DNA of 64,000 bases from Bryum argenteum (taxonomy: Eukaryota > Streptophyta > Bryopsida > Bryales > Bryaceae), in NCBI GenBank assembly GCA_037043015.1, contig CM073321.1:4221001-4285000 (forward strand), given 5' to 3'. Position 1 is the stretch's first letter; every line of letters starts with the position of its first letter. Positions 23,641 to 34,703 of the stretch are shown here, piece by piece. A program made the translations under genes and the position numbers. The notes beneath the pieces are model-generated. The model saw only the letters and a list, made by a program, of their open reading frames with translations, was not told the DNA's origin and searched no databases.

Positions 23641-25680
23641 ATGGTGTTAGGGTTTGCGAGAATTTGATTTGGTAGGGAGGTCCTGTGCGGTTGTGGGGGC
23701 AGAGCTGGGGGCGCAGGGATGCGTCGGAGCGGAGTCGGTAAAGAAGAAGGTGCTCCGACAGAGACTACTTCACTAAAGGGCTCTTCACACCTCAAGGTAC
23801 ATAGCTGTGTGGAATTATTTTTATTACCTTCCAGACCAAAAAGTACTGATAGCTTTTACACTTGCATTTTAAGCCCTATCTTCACAGCATAGTAAACACA
23901 ACAGTTACAAATTTTATGTTCGTACATACCACTTACCGCTTCCGCAGCATGCGGCTAGTGTTTTCGCAGAACTATGAGCATGAGATAAAGTTAAATGGCC
24001 TTTCAAGGCACGATTTGCAACCTACACTCCGCTTATCCTCAAATGAACAGATTGAGAAGATGGAGGAGATAACAATTGTTTTGACCTTTACGCTCTAACT
24101 CTGCACATACCTGATGCGTTACATATCTTTCCGAGGCTGATTCCGAAGCTCAATAAAGTTATTACCTTCCTCTGTCTGAACAGTTTATTTCGTAGGTGCC
24201 GGTGCGACGAGCCCTTAATAAATCTGATGTTTTGCTTTAGTTTCGATGCATGTGCCCACAATTTATGCTTTTGAACCGAGTGACATGCGAGCATCATGGA
24301 TACGAATTTGTCGGTAAGGACCAAATTGTTTGGATTAGATTACTGTTTGTAGGTGTTGATGTGTTTGTCGAGCCCATCAATCTCTCTGCATCTTGTATCA
24401 TTTTGTTCGGCTGGCTCTAGACCATGCTTGGCCTTCCCACACCCATTGAAGTAGGTAGATGATAACGCTTTTGCTGTGGGTACGGTCAAGATTGTCCTAT
24501 GGATTGGTTGAAAGTTCGTTATCACTGTTTCGGTGTGTCGGTACCCACTAGCTGTCATGAGTACACATTCGGAGAGACGGCAGTTTTATTGGTCGGTGCT
24601 CGCGACAGAGTGGGTGATGTGCGGTCAGCAAGAAGAGAGAGTATTCTTTGGCATATATGCATATATTTGAGTGTTTTAGGGTGATCAGATTTGCTTGATC
24701 CTAAAGCTCTGTGGTATGACGCACGCTTAGGTAAATTTGCACGTGGGTACATGGTGGGCTTGGAGTAGTAGGGTGTGTGTGAAGGATGAGTAGTTGTTTA
24801 TACATAACCGAGGAAATAATTCATTTCATGTGAAATTCCTACAAGAGGTATAGTCTCACTCCTAAAGTAACACAAAATTTGATCTAAGCGGCAGTTTCGA
24901 TCTAACGGAGAATTTGATCTAACCGGCAGACTATACTTCAATCTAATCGCAGTAAAAGATGCCATAGATGATGGCATATGTTGTTGTTCCAGCTTTGGTA
25001 GCATTGAATACTGAATGAAGAATGAAAAACGCCACAAAATTTGAGAGATCATTACCTTTCACGAGGTTCAAAATCGGTGTGTATGAACTAGAAACGGCCA
25101 GTCGATGAGGACGCATAAGTCTAGGGTCAAGAGCCTTGTAGGTGATGTGAATGTATAATCTTCTTATTGAGTATACGTTTTACCCGTAAAAAAAACATAC
25201 GGCGTATTCACTTCTATCTGTTGTTTCTTAATTGTTGCAGTGTTTCCCTGAGTTTCACTAGTAACGTTGGTGTATGCCTAAAGTTCGGGAAGTGCTGAAC
25301 TGCTACGGTCTGAACTTCACTTCTAGCTTCTGGGAAGGGGAGAGGTGATATCTGCTTTCCGAGACTGAGGGAGGTACTAATTTGATCCACACAGTCTGTA
25401 ACTGGCAAATGCGATGTTTTGTATTTAGATCCGATGCATACCTCCTCTGCCTTTGCATTGAAGCTGAGATGTATGGGGGCGTTATCGCTGATTGTTTTGA
25501 TGCTTTTGTTATTGAGAGTTCACAGTAGGAACTAGATCAAGTAGTCAGCTTACAGCTTCGGAGTGTTGGTGCAATTCAATACGTGGATCGCATGCCATCT
25601 TGGAACCAGTTTGCGGATTTCATCTAAAAAGAGTCCTCGTTCTATGTAGTAGGGTTCATCTTGCTTCGTGATGCCTATGC
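23641..25680 (-). other. Unassigned stretch with weak minus-strand coding traces
   Basis: No gene can be assigned. Short minus-strand open stretches (24,340-24,558; 24,088-24,324; 25,214-25,408; 25,440-25,640) have protein-like composition, for example DKFVSMMLACHSVQKHKLW and VDQISTSLSLGKQISPLPF, and some are bounded by possible splice sites. They match neither T nor P copies here. It could be a decayed host gene or another element gene on the T side of P2. Confidence 0.3.
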
Positions 25681-25690
25681 TTGATGCCAA

Positions 25691-26287
25691 TTTAGCTCGA
25701 CCCGAGCTAATTGAGCGTTGTCACAACGCATGAGCAGTCATGCAAGAGATGATTTCATAACCTTTAAAAAGGCTCAAGTCGATTTAGGTCGAGTTGAGCT
25801 AAATAGGCTCGCAATTTATGGAAAAGTGCGGTTCTCCTCATCGAATTTCGGGTTCTTAGACGGCTCATTTAGCTGGACTCAAGCTAATTGAACGCTCTCT
25901 CAATGCATGAGCAGTCATGCAAGGCATCTAGATATGAATTTCTTTAGGACAGCTCAAACCGATATAGCAAGAGTCGAGAACAAAAATGAATAAGTCCTGC
26001 ATCTTCTTGCCATCTTTTGTTTTAGCTCGAGTCGAGCTAAATGGTCTTATGTGCATTTGATTTGCCCACGTTAATCTTACATGTCAATCTCCGTAAATGA
26101 ATTACAGTCATGGCGAGGTCTAGAACCACTGCTCGAATCGTTCAAACAGATACCAATGCACTAGTCGAACTTCCCGAAGTGGAAGTCAATATGGACTCAG
26201 AGGAGCAAGAGTCTATTCCAGAGGTAAGACTGCAACTCATAGACATATTCTTATTTGATGTGTCAATTTCGCTCGAGTCGAGCTAAT
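25691..26287. repeat. Core-1 palindromes upstream of P2
   Basis: Five copies, variously degenerate, start at 25,691, 25,783, 25,868, 26,021 and 26,267. The first four precede the P2 start codon; the last lies in its first intron. Steps of 92 and 85 bp suggest the remains of an array like that at 7.9-9.1 kb. Placement between P and the expected T side matches the T2-P3 layout. Confidence 0.8.
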
Positions 26288-29200
26288 TTGCCTTTTGTAC
26301 ATTAGTTAACTATAGATCACTTACAACATGTAAGTACTAGAGGGATACCCCGAACCAGTCTTGCTCGAATCAGCAGACCATCCGCTTGCAGCTATTGCTG
26401 AGGACGCGCAATGGGGGAGGTTGTGGACCCCCAAGAAGAATTCCATTCTCTCTTGGTCTATTCGTCCGATGAACAAGACCCATTTCTTCTTCCTACAATC
26501 AGGGTCCCATGGGGCATTATTACCTCTTTGTATTGATGCCTCATCGGTCTTGTTACTTATGAAGACGCATACCTCCTGATTAAGTTCGAAGCATCCGAGG
26601 TCGACCGTTTCGTCTTCACCATTGTATTTCCGCCGATTGAAGTCCGATTCTCCACGACTTCATCCGCGATTATATAGTCGGGAAGGTCGATCCCTCTCAG
26701 CTGCATCATCTCAACACAAGATTGCTACCCAAACTTTTGTTGCCAAAAGCCTTTGTGAGATCGTATGTTCCATGCACTGCGCAAATTTGGAAGGCTCTGT
26801 CTGATTTCGAGACTACGAAGAAAAAGGGGAAGGCTCCAATGAAACAGACCGGGAATCTACTATTGCAGGCTCCATCCGAAAATGCTCTGTCGGGTCTAGG
26901 CACTCTAGAGGGAAGTCTTGGCGGGCAAGGATCAAAGCAACGAAACCCGAACTCATCTAGCTCTGGGTCCAAAAGAAGCAAATCATCCGGGAGCGCACTT
27001 ACGTTCATCAACCCTACAATGAACGCGGTCGTCTCTGAGAAGGAGATCAAGTATGAGGAAGTGACCAAGGCTCTCAAAGACTATTGGGATAAGTGCGCAG
27101 ACTATTATGTCTTTGGCTGCAATAATCCACTTGACATGTCGATTGACGTCTTTGACCCTGCAGAAGCGAGATTCATTGTTAGATCGCTGGAACCAACTGC
27201 AATTGTCCATTACAAAAATATATTGATGAACTCCCTTGATGTCAGTTCCAGACAAACAATAACCGTTATGCCAAAGATTGAGGAAGAGCCCGAGATGTGG
27301 GATTGGGAACTACTAGTCCAAACTTGTCGGTTCCGGATCATCGATGGGCAACACCACGTTCAATATGCAAAAGAGTTGATTTGAGACCGAAAGGTTGACG
27401 ACACCAAGTTCCTTCGCTTGCAGACATGGAAAGCCCATGTGATGTGGCACCCGGACATTAGCAAGCTTCTGGACGTGTTGGCTATGGCGCACAAGACGAA
27501 CAACGCTGGCACGTTCACTCCTTCCTGGGCGACAAATATCAAGGGCGGAAGGAAGGTATGGGAAGACTACGGCTACCTGGTGAAGGTGAAGAACCCCACC
27601 GTCGTGAGACACCAGAGGAATTAGATAACCGTACGCGCTATGAGGTACGAGATAACTTGTCTTTTTTTTGCATGTCATTGTCTGTCTGGCTCAACTCGAG
27701 CTAAGTTTGTTTTGTATGCGGACGTCGTTTTAGCGCGAGTCAAGCTAAAACCGCATTGCAAGTTTCTTATTTGCTTCACTTTGATCCAGGCCTTCGCGGC
27801 TGCTATGGTGAAGCGGTTTGTGAGCATCAACACGGACTTGAAGGACAAGATTGTCAAAACATTGGACCTTTGCGATGAGCTCCTTATAATCACATCCTAT
27901 GAAGACGTCTACGAGTTGTGGTCAAGGTTCATCACTAGCTACGGACTTGGAGAGCTTATCGACCCCGACACCGAGCTCCCTTTCAGATTGATTAAAGATT
28001 GGGAGTCCGCCTCAAAGAAGTTCACGTTGAGCCGGAATTTCTTCAAGGGTATTGGGCAGCTAGACGCTCAGGACTTTGAAATGTTGGCGCAGCATTTGTT
28101 CAACGAGACTCCGAGTCGGATATTGCCTTACCCCAAGGTGTCCGTGAAGAAGCCCTCAAAGAAGTACTTCGAGTGCTTGAGCGCAAAGCAGTGGGTTGAG
28201 AACCGGAAGAGGAAGAACACTGTTGCAAGGGAGTTGCACAACTTAAAACCATCGCTTGGATTGTTCGACTCGGAATGGCACTTCGAAGCCAACAACTCGA
28301 AGAAGTTCAAAGAGGACCATAATTTGACTCGTCAGACTATGTTTATGCTTCTCACGGTCCCCGGCGACTCGTTCTTCACCTCCTATTTCCAAGAAGAGAC
28401 AAAGAATAAAAGTGTAGAAGAAATTTCGGAATATGCAGGTGAGTTCTTCAAGAAGTTCATGGATGTCAAAGGGGCATTTAAACCTCTTACACCGATTGTA
28501 CACTTGCGACTATTATTCTCGTCCACATTCTGATTCGGGATTTGGAACAAAGACTACACATAGAGCCATCCTAGCAAATGTGATATCGGCTTTATTGATG
28601 TGCGATCCGTCCCTGGGAGTGGAAGTAGATTGGACGACACAGAGAGTCCATATTTTCAAGAATTCCTTGATGTGTGGGCAGACACTGTAACTGACCCCCA
28701 CATCAAAAATCCCGAAGACTGGATGTGGATCACCTCAAACGTAGACCGGCATTGCCAGGCTATGGTCTACGTCGATAAGAAGTTGAAAGATGAGTACGTT
28801 TGCAAGGTAGCGGGCAACATGCCATCCACCAACGAGCGCTTCAATGGCATAGGAGAGGGAAAAGCTTCTGAGATGCACCTGCTCCCCTTGCTCTTCCTTG
28901 TTAAGAAAAGCAGCCATGCGCACAATGTGTTGAATACAATTTCACCTGTGTTCTATGCTCCAGACTTGCCCCTGTACACGAAGGTCGGGATGTACAGAGA
29001 ACACGACTTACGCATTAGTCACTCCGAGTTGCGATTGGAGTTCTATTGTCGTGTCTTGAAGATGTTTTCATCTCCGGGTGGGGAGTTTTTAACAATAATG
29101 GTCGGCACAAAGCCAATGGTGGCTGGAATAGTAAGTATCTTGCACCGTTCCTATTTAATCGGATCATTTAGCTCGACTCGAGCTAAATGTTCTCATGTCA

Positions 29201-31985
29201 TTGGTCTTGGACTCTTCGTGCAATGATACTTCAATCTTCACACTCTACGTTTGTTGTCCATGGCCATTTAGCTTGACACGAGCTAATTCTTCCGCCCTAA
29301 CTATGGCACATATTTTTAAGGCCTCTGTTTGGCTTTGTGATGATTCGTCTTCTAAAAGTTTGTTGTTTCTTTCTTCAACAGATGTGTCAGGCTGAGACGC
29401 ATGTCGTTCTCAAGGAGGGTGAGGAAGAGGCTTACACGAATGTTGCAGCGGTGTATCAACATTTGAACTACAATGATATCAACGTCGCAGCATACGTAAA
29501 TCTGGCAGCCAATTCCGGTCCAAAACCTCGTCCTCAAGGGACGGGAAAGGGAAAGAAGAAATCGAGGAGGAAGTCCTTACAACATGTTAGCGCTGATGAC
29601 GACTCTTCGGCTTCGGAGGATGAACACGAGGTTGAAGGTGGTACTTTTTCTCCGACGGGGATAAATGTCCTTTGATTCAACTGATGCCCTCGCGTCTTGT
29701 CCCGGCATTGACTAGGCGGGCGTGGCAGTTCCGTCGAGTACTGCTTGTGCTCCCCCTCGTAGTCGTGGTACTGGCGGTCAGGTTGGGTCTTTAGCTTCTT
29801 GTTGCCGTGGTACAGGACGCGCCTTCTAGCGCCAATCGGCTGCGCGTTCTTCTTCTCAGCCGCGAAGTGGTGACGCTTCTCGGTCAAGAAGCGAGACAAT
29901 GCCTCAAGCACAAAGGGTGCTGTTGTAAAATTATAGCGCTTGCGATCTTGTGGGGAACATGGAAGGCCCGCCTCTCCTGCGCGTGCGTCCTGTACGACCT
30001 TCCGAGGAGGATTTAGCTCAAGTTGAGCTAAACGTGCAGTCTCCAAGGGCGGAGGATCTTGAGGCCACTAGGACTCCAGATGTACTCACGGACTCATCGT
30101 CGGATGTGCTAAAGAAGACTTATTCAAAAATACGAACGATCAGGTCTACTGGGACTTTTTGGCGATGATGATGTATTGTTTGGCTAAGAGCGACTGCCAC
30201 GGGATGCGCCAACATCCGACTGCTCTGACTCGTCGGTATTCACGGTGAGAGTGACGGCAATGACCCTGTCCCCATGAGCTTAAGGTACGAGGTGGTGACT
30301 GATCCATCCAATTGCGTGACTAGTCTGGCGGTTGTTTCTCTTGTCGAGTCTGCTGCTCCTCAACGCCCGCAGAGTGCAAATACGAGGCAGGATGAGAAGG
30401 GGAAGTACGAGGGTAGAAGCACACTAAGGGTGTACAAAAAGGTTGTTACAAAGTGCTGTTTCTGAAGATTTATGCATTCAATTCGTTGTAGAGTTTTAAA
30501 TACTATCTCTTTGAGGGATGGTATGGAAAAATATTGTTGTATATATAGATGAGGAAAAAAATTTCTCCTTTCTTTTAATAAACTCCTCATGGCTTGGCCG
30601 TAGTGAGTATATTTATATACCAAGGTTGTGACAGACAAAGTATATATTTTTTTAAAAAATATACGCCATTTGTGGGTTTTAGATTATAGATTTCGATTAC
30701 CTCTTCATTATAAGTGTAATGTATGTTTATGAAGCATATTTTGTGTAAAAATTCCCAAAAATTTGCTATTTACTCAATAATTATTAAGGAAATTTGGATT
30801 ATTTTAGAAAGTGGCTCAACATAGGGAAAAAAGAATTTTTATGAATTTTTGAATTGGCCCTTATAGAAGAGATAGCTTGTAACGTGGGCCTCTTAAAAGT
30901 GTGTGCCGTAGAAGCATTTTCCTACCCAATTCATTAACTTAATAAATCCAGGGATCTGACAGGGTGCATATACTATTTGTACTCTTGTAGTACTACAACA
31001 TACTTCGTACGGTCATTTGGCCAATGGTAGATGGCCATGTGTCATTCTAATTCTTACTTTATTGCCAGTAGTCGACTTTGGACGGCCAAGATTGATCTGA
31101 TAGAGAGAATCAAAGGTTCCGGCGCTTTTACAAAATCTCAAAGCATTCTTGAAAAGGGATATACTTAACATACTTAGATTTTTGCCCAAAGTGTACCCAC
31201 CTTAGTGTCCTTCTACCCACGACGTATGGCTTGTGAAAGGAGTCTGAATGCCCGAGGACGAGCCGGAGGATGATGAGGACATCCGATTTTACGACTTTTT
31301 GGAGGAGCCTGATTCTCCAAAGCCAAAGTATGAGGACGATGACCCTCTTCTCCCTCTCGGGCCGAAGGAAGTCTGTGAGCCTTTACAACCAAGAGTGAAG
31401 CTCGAAGTCGTCGCCCCTCTGCTCAGCAAGGATGGGAAGCGGACGCAAAAGCTCAAGGAGAAGGAGGCACGGAAGGCCATGAAGGCTTAGGAACTTGCTG
31501 CAGTGCGGATGGAGAGGGAGAAACAAAGGCTTGCAGACATCGTTGCCCAAAATGCACGAGTTGACAGATTGAAGTCTACCATAATGAGCTCTCAGACTGA
31601 AACTCGCTTGCATCTGGGCAAGATGGAGGAGATGTTTCTTCAATTTGGGAATATCTTATCCCATTTGCCTCTGCCTCTCCCCATTGCCTCTTTTAGCCCT
31701 GATCACCCTCGCCTGAGTATCTAGAAGGCGGTTCCAGCAGTCATTGTCGCGCCTCCACAATCTCCTCTTGATTCTGGACTAGAGGTCGTACCCCGCCCCC
31801 CACTTGAATCACGGCATTCCCTTGAGATTACGGACAATCGTAACGACGCCGTCGACTACAAAATCGATGCGGACATGCCAAGACAAGAGGATGACCCAAA
31901 GGACTCGGAGTTGTATAAGATCTTGAGCCGTAATCTTCCATATTTGTGGAACCAGGATCGAATCACTGGGAAGAATTTGCCTTGA
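26110..31985 (+). pseudogene. P2: ParB-like / methyltransferase-like fusion gene
   Basis: This is the most complete P copy. The start at 26,110 gives MARSRTTARIVQTDTN, and the exon ends at a donor (gag|gtaaga, about 26,223). Later come the ParB/sulfiredoxin-like segment (27,100-27,600; FRIIDGQHHVQYAKELI), an intron with cores at 27,684 and 27,729 ending tgatccag, then the methyltransferase-like segment (27,790-29,450) with GFIDVRSVP at the DPPY position and GTKPMVAG across the intron at 29,131-29,380 (acceptor ttcaacag). Both introns match P1 in position. Acidic linker, coiled coil (31,500-31,640) and the ending LSRNLPYLWNQD follow. A 808-bp TIR element interrupts it at 30,411 and several stops and frame changes are present, for example after KELI at 27,382. 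P2 lacks the phosphatase segment and octapeptide array of P1. Confidence 0.65.
30411..31218. mobile_element. 808-bp non-autonomous DNA transposon with TIRs
   Basis: The ends are inverted repeats, GGGTAGAAGSACACTAAGG (30,411 forward; 31,218 reverse). The flanking target duplication is ACGA (30,407-30,410 and 31,219-31,222). Comparison with P1 confirms an insertion: EKGKYGKWFVKGV of P1 is split here between EKGKY and YGLVKGV. The inside is AT-rich and non-coding. The superfamily is not recognised. Confidence 0.85.
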
Positions 31986-32063
31986 ATACTTTCATTGTTG
32001 GTATTGTTTTGATTTCCCCCCTGGAAACCTTATGTATATCAGTTGCTTAGATAGAGACATATT

Positions 32064-32765
32064 GTGAAAGGATTGGTGAATTCCTCCTCGACATACGTGA
32101 TTAAATGCGTTATTATATTGTGTATCTTTTCCACTGCATTTACTGTCATGGGCTCACTTTCTGGATTGGGTGTGTTTATAAACCAGGTTGCTGCCGATGG
32201 ACATCACTTCTATCCACTTCCATCATGTGCTTTGCAAGCAAATCTTGTGATTGATCTTTCAACGGTGTCAGATGATTCCATTACAAGTGAGGACTGGAGA
32301 ACTTTCTCGGAACGGAGGCGGCGTCGGTTGATCCACTGTGCTCCGGATGACGCGTCGGCTGTAGATTACACGAAGGAGGACATGGATAATGACGAGGACG
32401 GTGTAGTAGACAGTCCCCCTATTCAGACTCAACCAATTATTGCAAACTACCATAATGAAATCGGTGTGATGACGTCGGTTGCAGAGGCACCGCAAAATGA
32501 AGCTGTGTTTTGCAACTTCGTGGTAGATGGCCGCGCTTATTTAGCTTGACAAGACCTAAATAGTTCGTTGCCAAATACTGCGGCTCGTTGTACCTTGTCT
32601 CTTGGGGAAAACACCCGCCTTCATCCTGCACGACTATCGTCCGAGACTCATCGAATGTTATGAAGGCGTGCTCTGAAGCGTCGTAGAAGTGGCGCGTTTA
32701 TGGAGATGGACAAGGCTGCATTCTCTAAATACACACGTAGTGAGGAACTTGTATTCACCAAGAAG
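32064..32765 (+). pseudogene. Q2: counterpart of Q1 in the mirror arm
   Basis: It shares with Q1 the hydrophobic N-terminal stretch (VIKCVIILCIFSTAFTVMG), the Cys-containing PSCALQANLVI block and the acidic DASAVDYTKEDMDND block. The frame closes at about 32,549, exactly at a degenerate core-1 palindrome (32,540) that is open in Q1; homology (LPNTAARC, KRRRSG-like) continues to about 32,765. The function is unknown. It lies between the end of P2 and the terminus at 33,078, as Q1 lies between P1 and 11,677. Confidence 0.5.
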
Positions 32766-32974
32766 GATTCTAGTGGTGATACCTCCTTTCGGCCACGTTG
32801 TGATGTGTAGATAGTATAATGCCTACCTCTTGGAGGTCTACAATTACACCAATAAATTGTTTTTGTGCATTCTCATCAATAAAATGTACTCTGTGAGGAA
32901 CACATTCCTTAGCTTGATTTACAGTTTTCTTTCTCATATTGTCTTTTATATTGAGAATATTCATCCATTTTAGT

Positions 32975-33078
32975 AAAAGTCTGATGATTTGGTAAATAAT
33001 CCGGGGAGAAACGATATAAATAGAAGTCTTCCAAATTACCAAATCAGTATATATTCCCATTATAACGAAATAAGTGTT
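32975..33078 (-). repeat. Terminal inverted repeat, T/P family (P2 side)
   Basis: The inverted copy of the 11,677 terminus ends ...AAGTGTT at 33,078, with a few changes in the outermost bases and a long inward match. It is flanked by TATG. Confidence 0.75.
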
Positions 33079-33123
33079 TATGGCGCTACCATGTCCAGTA
33101 TTTATCAGAAATCAAATCACATA

Positions 33124-34696
33124 CTACGCTGAAGGTGTAGCAGCATTAAAGTGTTGGTTACACTCATCAGCCTCAAAGAATATAAGCTTAAGCACATTAA
33201 TGCTGAAACCTGGACGTGTACTATTAGACAGAATGGGAGATGGAGCTTGAACGAACTCTTGAACAAGACGCTCAGCGTAAGAAGGTACGGTGAAGGTTGA
33301 TGGGTTCCTGCGGAGATGAGCGTTGCGAGTCAACCGCTGTTTCATACATGCGGTGCTAAAAGTACAAAGAAAGTCAGTTCAATACATTTGTACGTGCGGA
33401 ATAAAAAATTGAGGAAGTGTATATTTGATGATATTACGCACCAATGAACTTTCGTGGCTTCTTCACTTGCGGTGCGTCAGAGTCATAATTTGCGGGTGGG
33501 GCTGATTCACCACTTTCTTCATCATCGGCAGCACCATCCTTGTAGTCCGCTAATACACCATAAAAAATCCCTTCATCAGGTTCCATAGCGAATAGGTGTC
33601 GGTTTGAGAGCGCGCAAGCAATAACAGTAGCACCTAAACATTCAGAAACTCACGTTAGCAATGCAAAGTGCATAAGCTAAATTAAAAAATACCGTTACCG
33701 AAGCATTACCTGCACTAGCGCTCTAGTCGGAGACGATTCCTCCATTGTCCGTGAGACAATCCACGAAGCATTGAATGAAGGAGGGGTCCTTTTCTTGGGA
33801 GCCACGCCATGGCATACCGTTCTGACGATAACTTAATGTCTCTTCATCCGCAAAGTTACAAACGTGGTCTTGCTCGTCAGGCATGATTGCCACGCCTGCA
33901 TTCGTGTGTGCCACCTGCCTAGATTTGAACTTTGAAACAAACTTCTTACGAACATAGACCTTGATATTGAAGTTGTGAGTCTTCGAAACACAAGTATAAA
34001 TATATTAAAATACAAGCAGATAGGGCATTAACAAGGAATTGTGAAATAGGAAACTTTAAATTGTTCCGTACTTGTTTCTGGTGCGGTAGGATAGAGGCCA
34101 TTGGCAATGGATTGTGTCTCCACGAGTCCCGAACAACACGGAAATTATAGGTTGCGAACCCCAAATTGAGAGTACGCTTAATTCTATGATCTTTGGGATG
34201 CATAACAAGGATGGCTCCAATGTCTGTCAAGTGGTATGCGCCAAAGATGAAGAGGTTCTCGAAGTAGTTTATGTAGTTTTTATCACGCCGGTTCCAAGAT
34301 GGAATTTCTGTAGGAGACACACCAGGCACATGCAAGCTCTCTGGATTGTCCGCAAAAATTAAATCAATGCCTCGATCTTGAGATCATATTCCATCGCCGT
34401 ACACAAGTACTTCCAGTCCTTTCCAATCTAAGGTACATGTGAACAATTAGAAAATGGATAGAAGAATTACAACATCAGAAAGTAAGTAAGGAGAAAATAA
34501 ATGTCAATATCACGTGATAGTTCCTTGTTGATGTGTATGACGATATCCAGAGTTTGTGAATCCCAGTTGCCAGTTGCCAGCGATTGATAAACTAAATCTC
34601 CGATGTTCTCCTTCTTGAGATACATAGGCAAGGTGACTAATATTTTCGACTATCGTGGATTACCAAACCAAGTAGGACCAAAAACAATCCAATGAA
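33124..34696 (-). pseudogene. M: DNA N6/N4-methyltransferase-like pseudogene
   Basis: The motif order is that of amino-methyltransferases of the beta class: VLVYGDGI then GIDLIFADNPES at the usual DPPY position (DNPE here), then YINYFENLFIFGAYHLTD and GAILVMHP, then QCFVDCLTDNGG, and a SAM-site-like SASAG|ATVIACALSNRHLFAMEPDEG joined over an intron near 33,660-33,710. Stops occur within the motif-IV and motif-I areas (TAG before SASAG, another before SQDRG), and introns are inferred near 33,360-33,450, 33,990-34,070 and 34,430-34,500. The upstream end (HWIVFGPTWFGNPR) runs into the insertion at 34,704. It lies just outside the P2 terminus and upstream of T2; whether it belongs to the T2 element is unclear. 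It is distinct from P: no ParB-like part is seen. Confidence 0.55.
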
Positions 34697-34703
34697 CCAC
34701 TAA

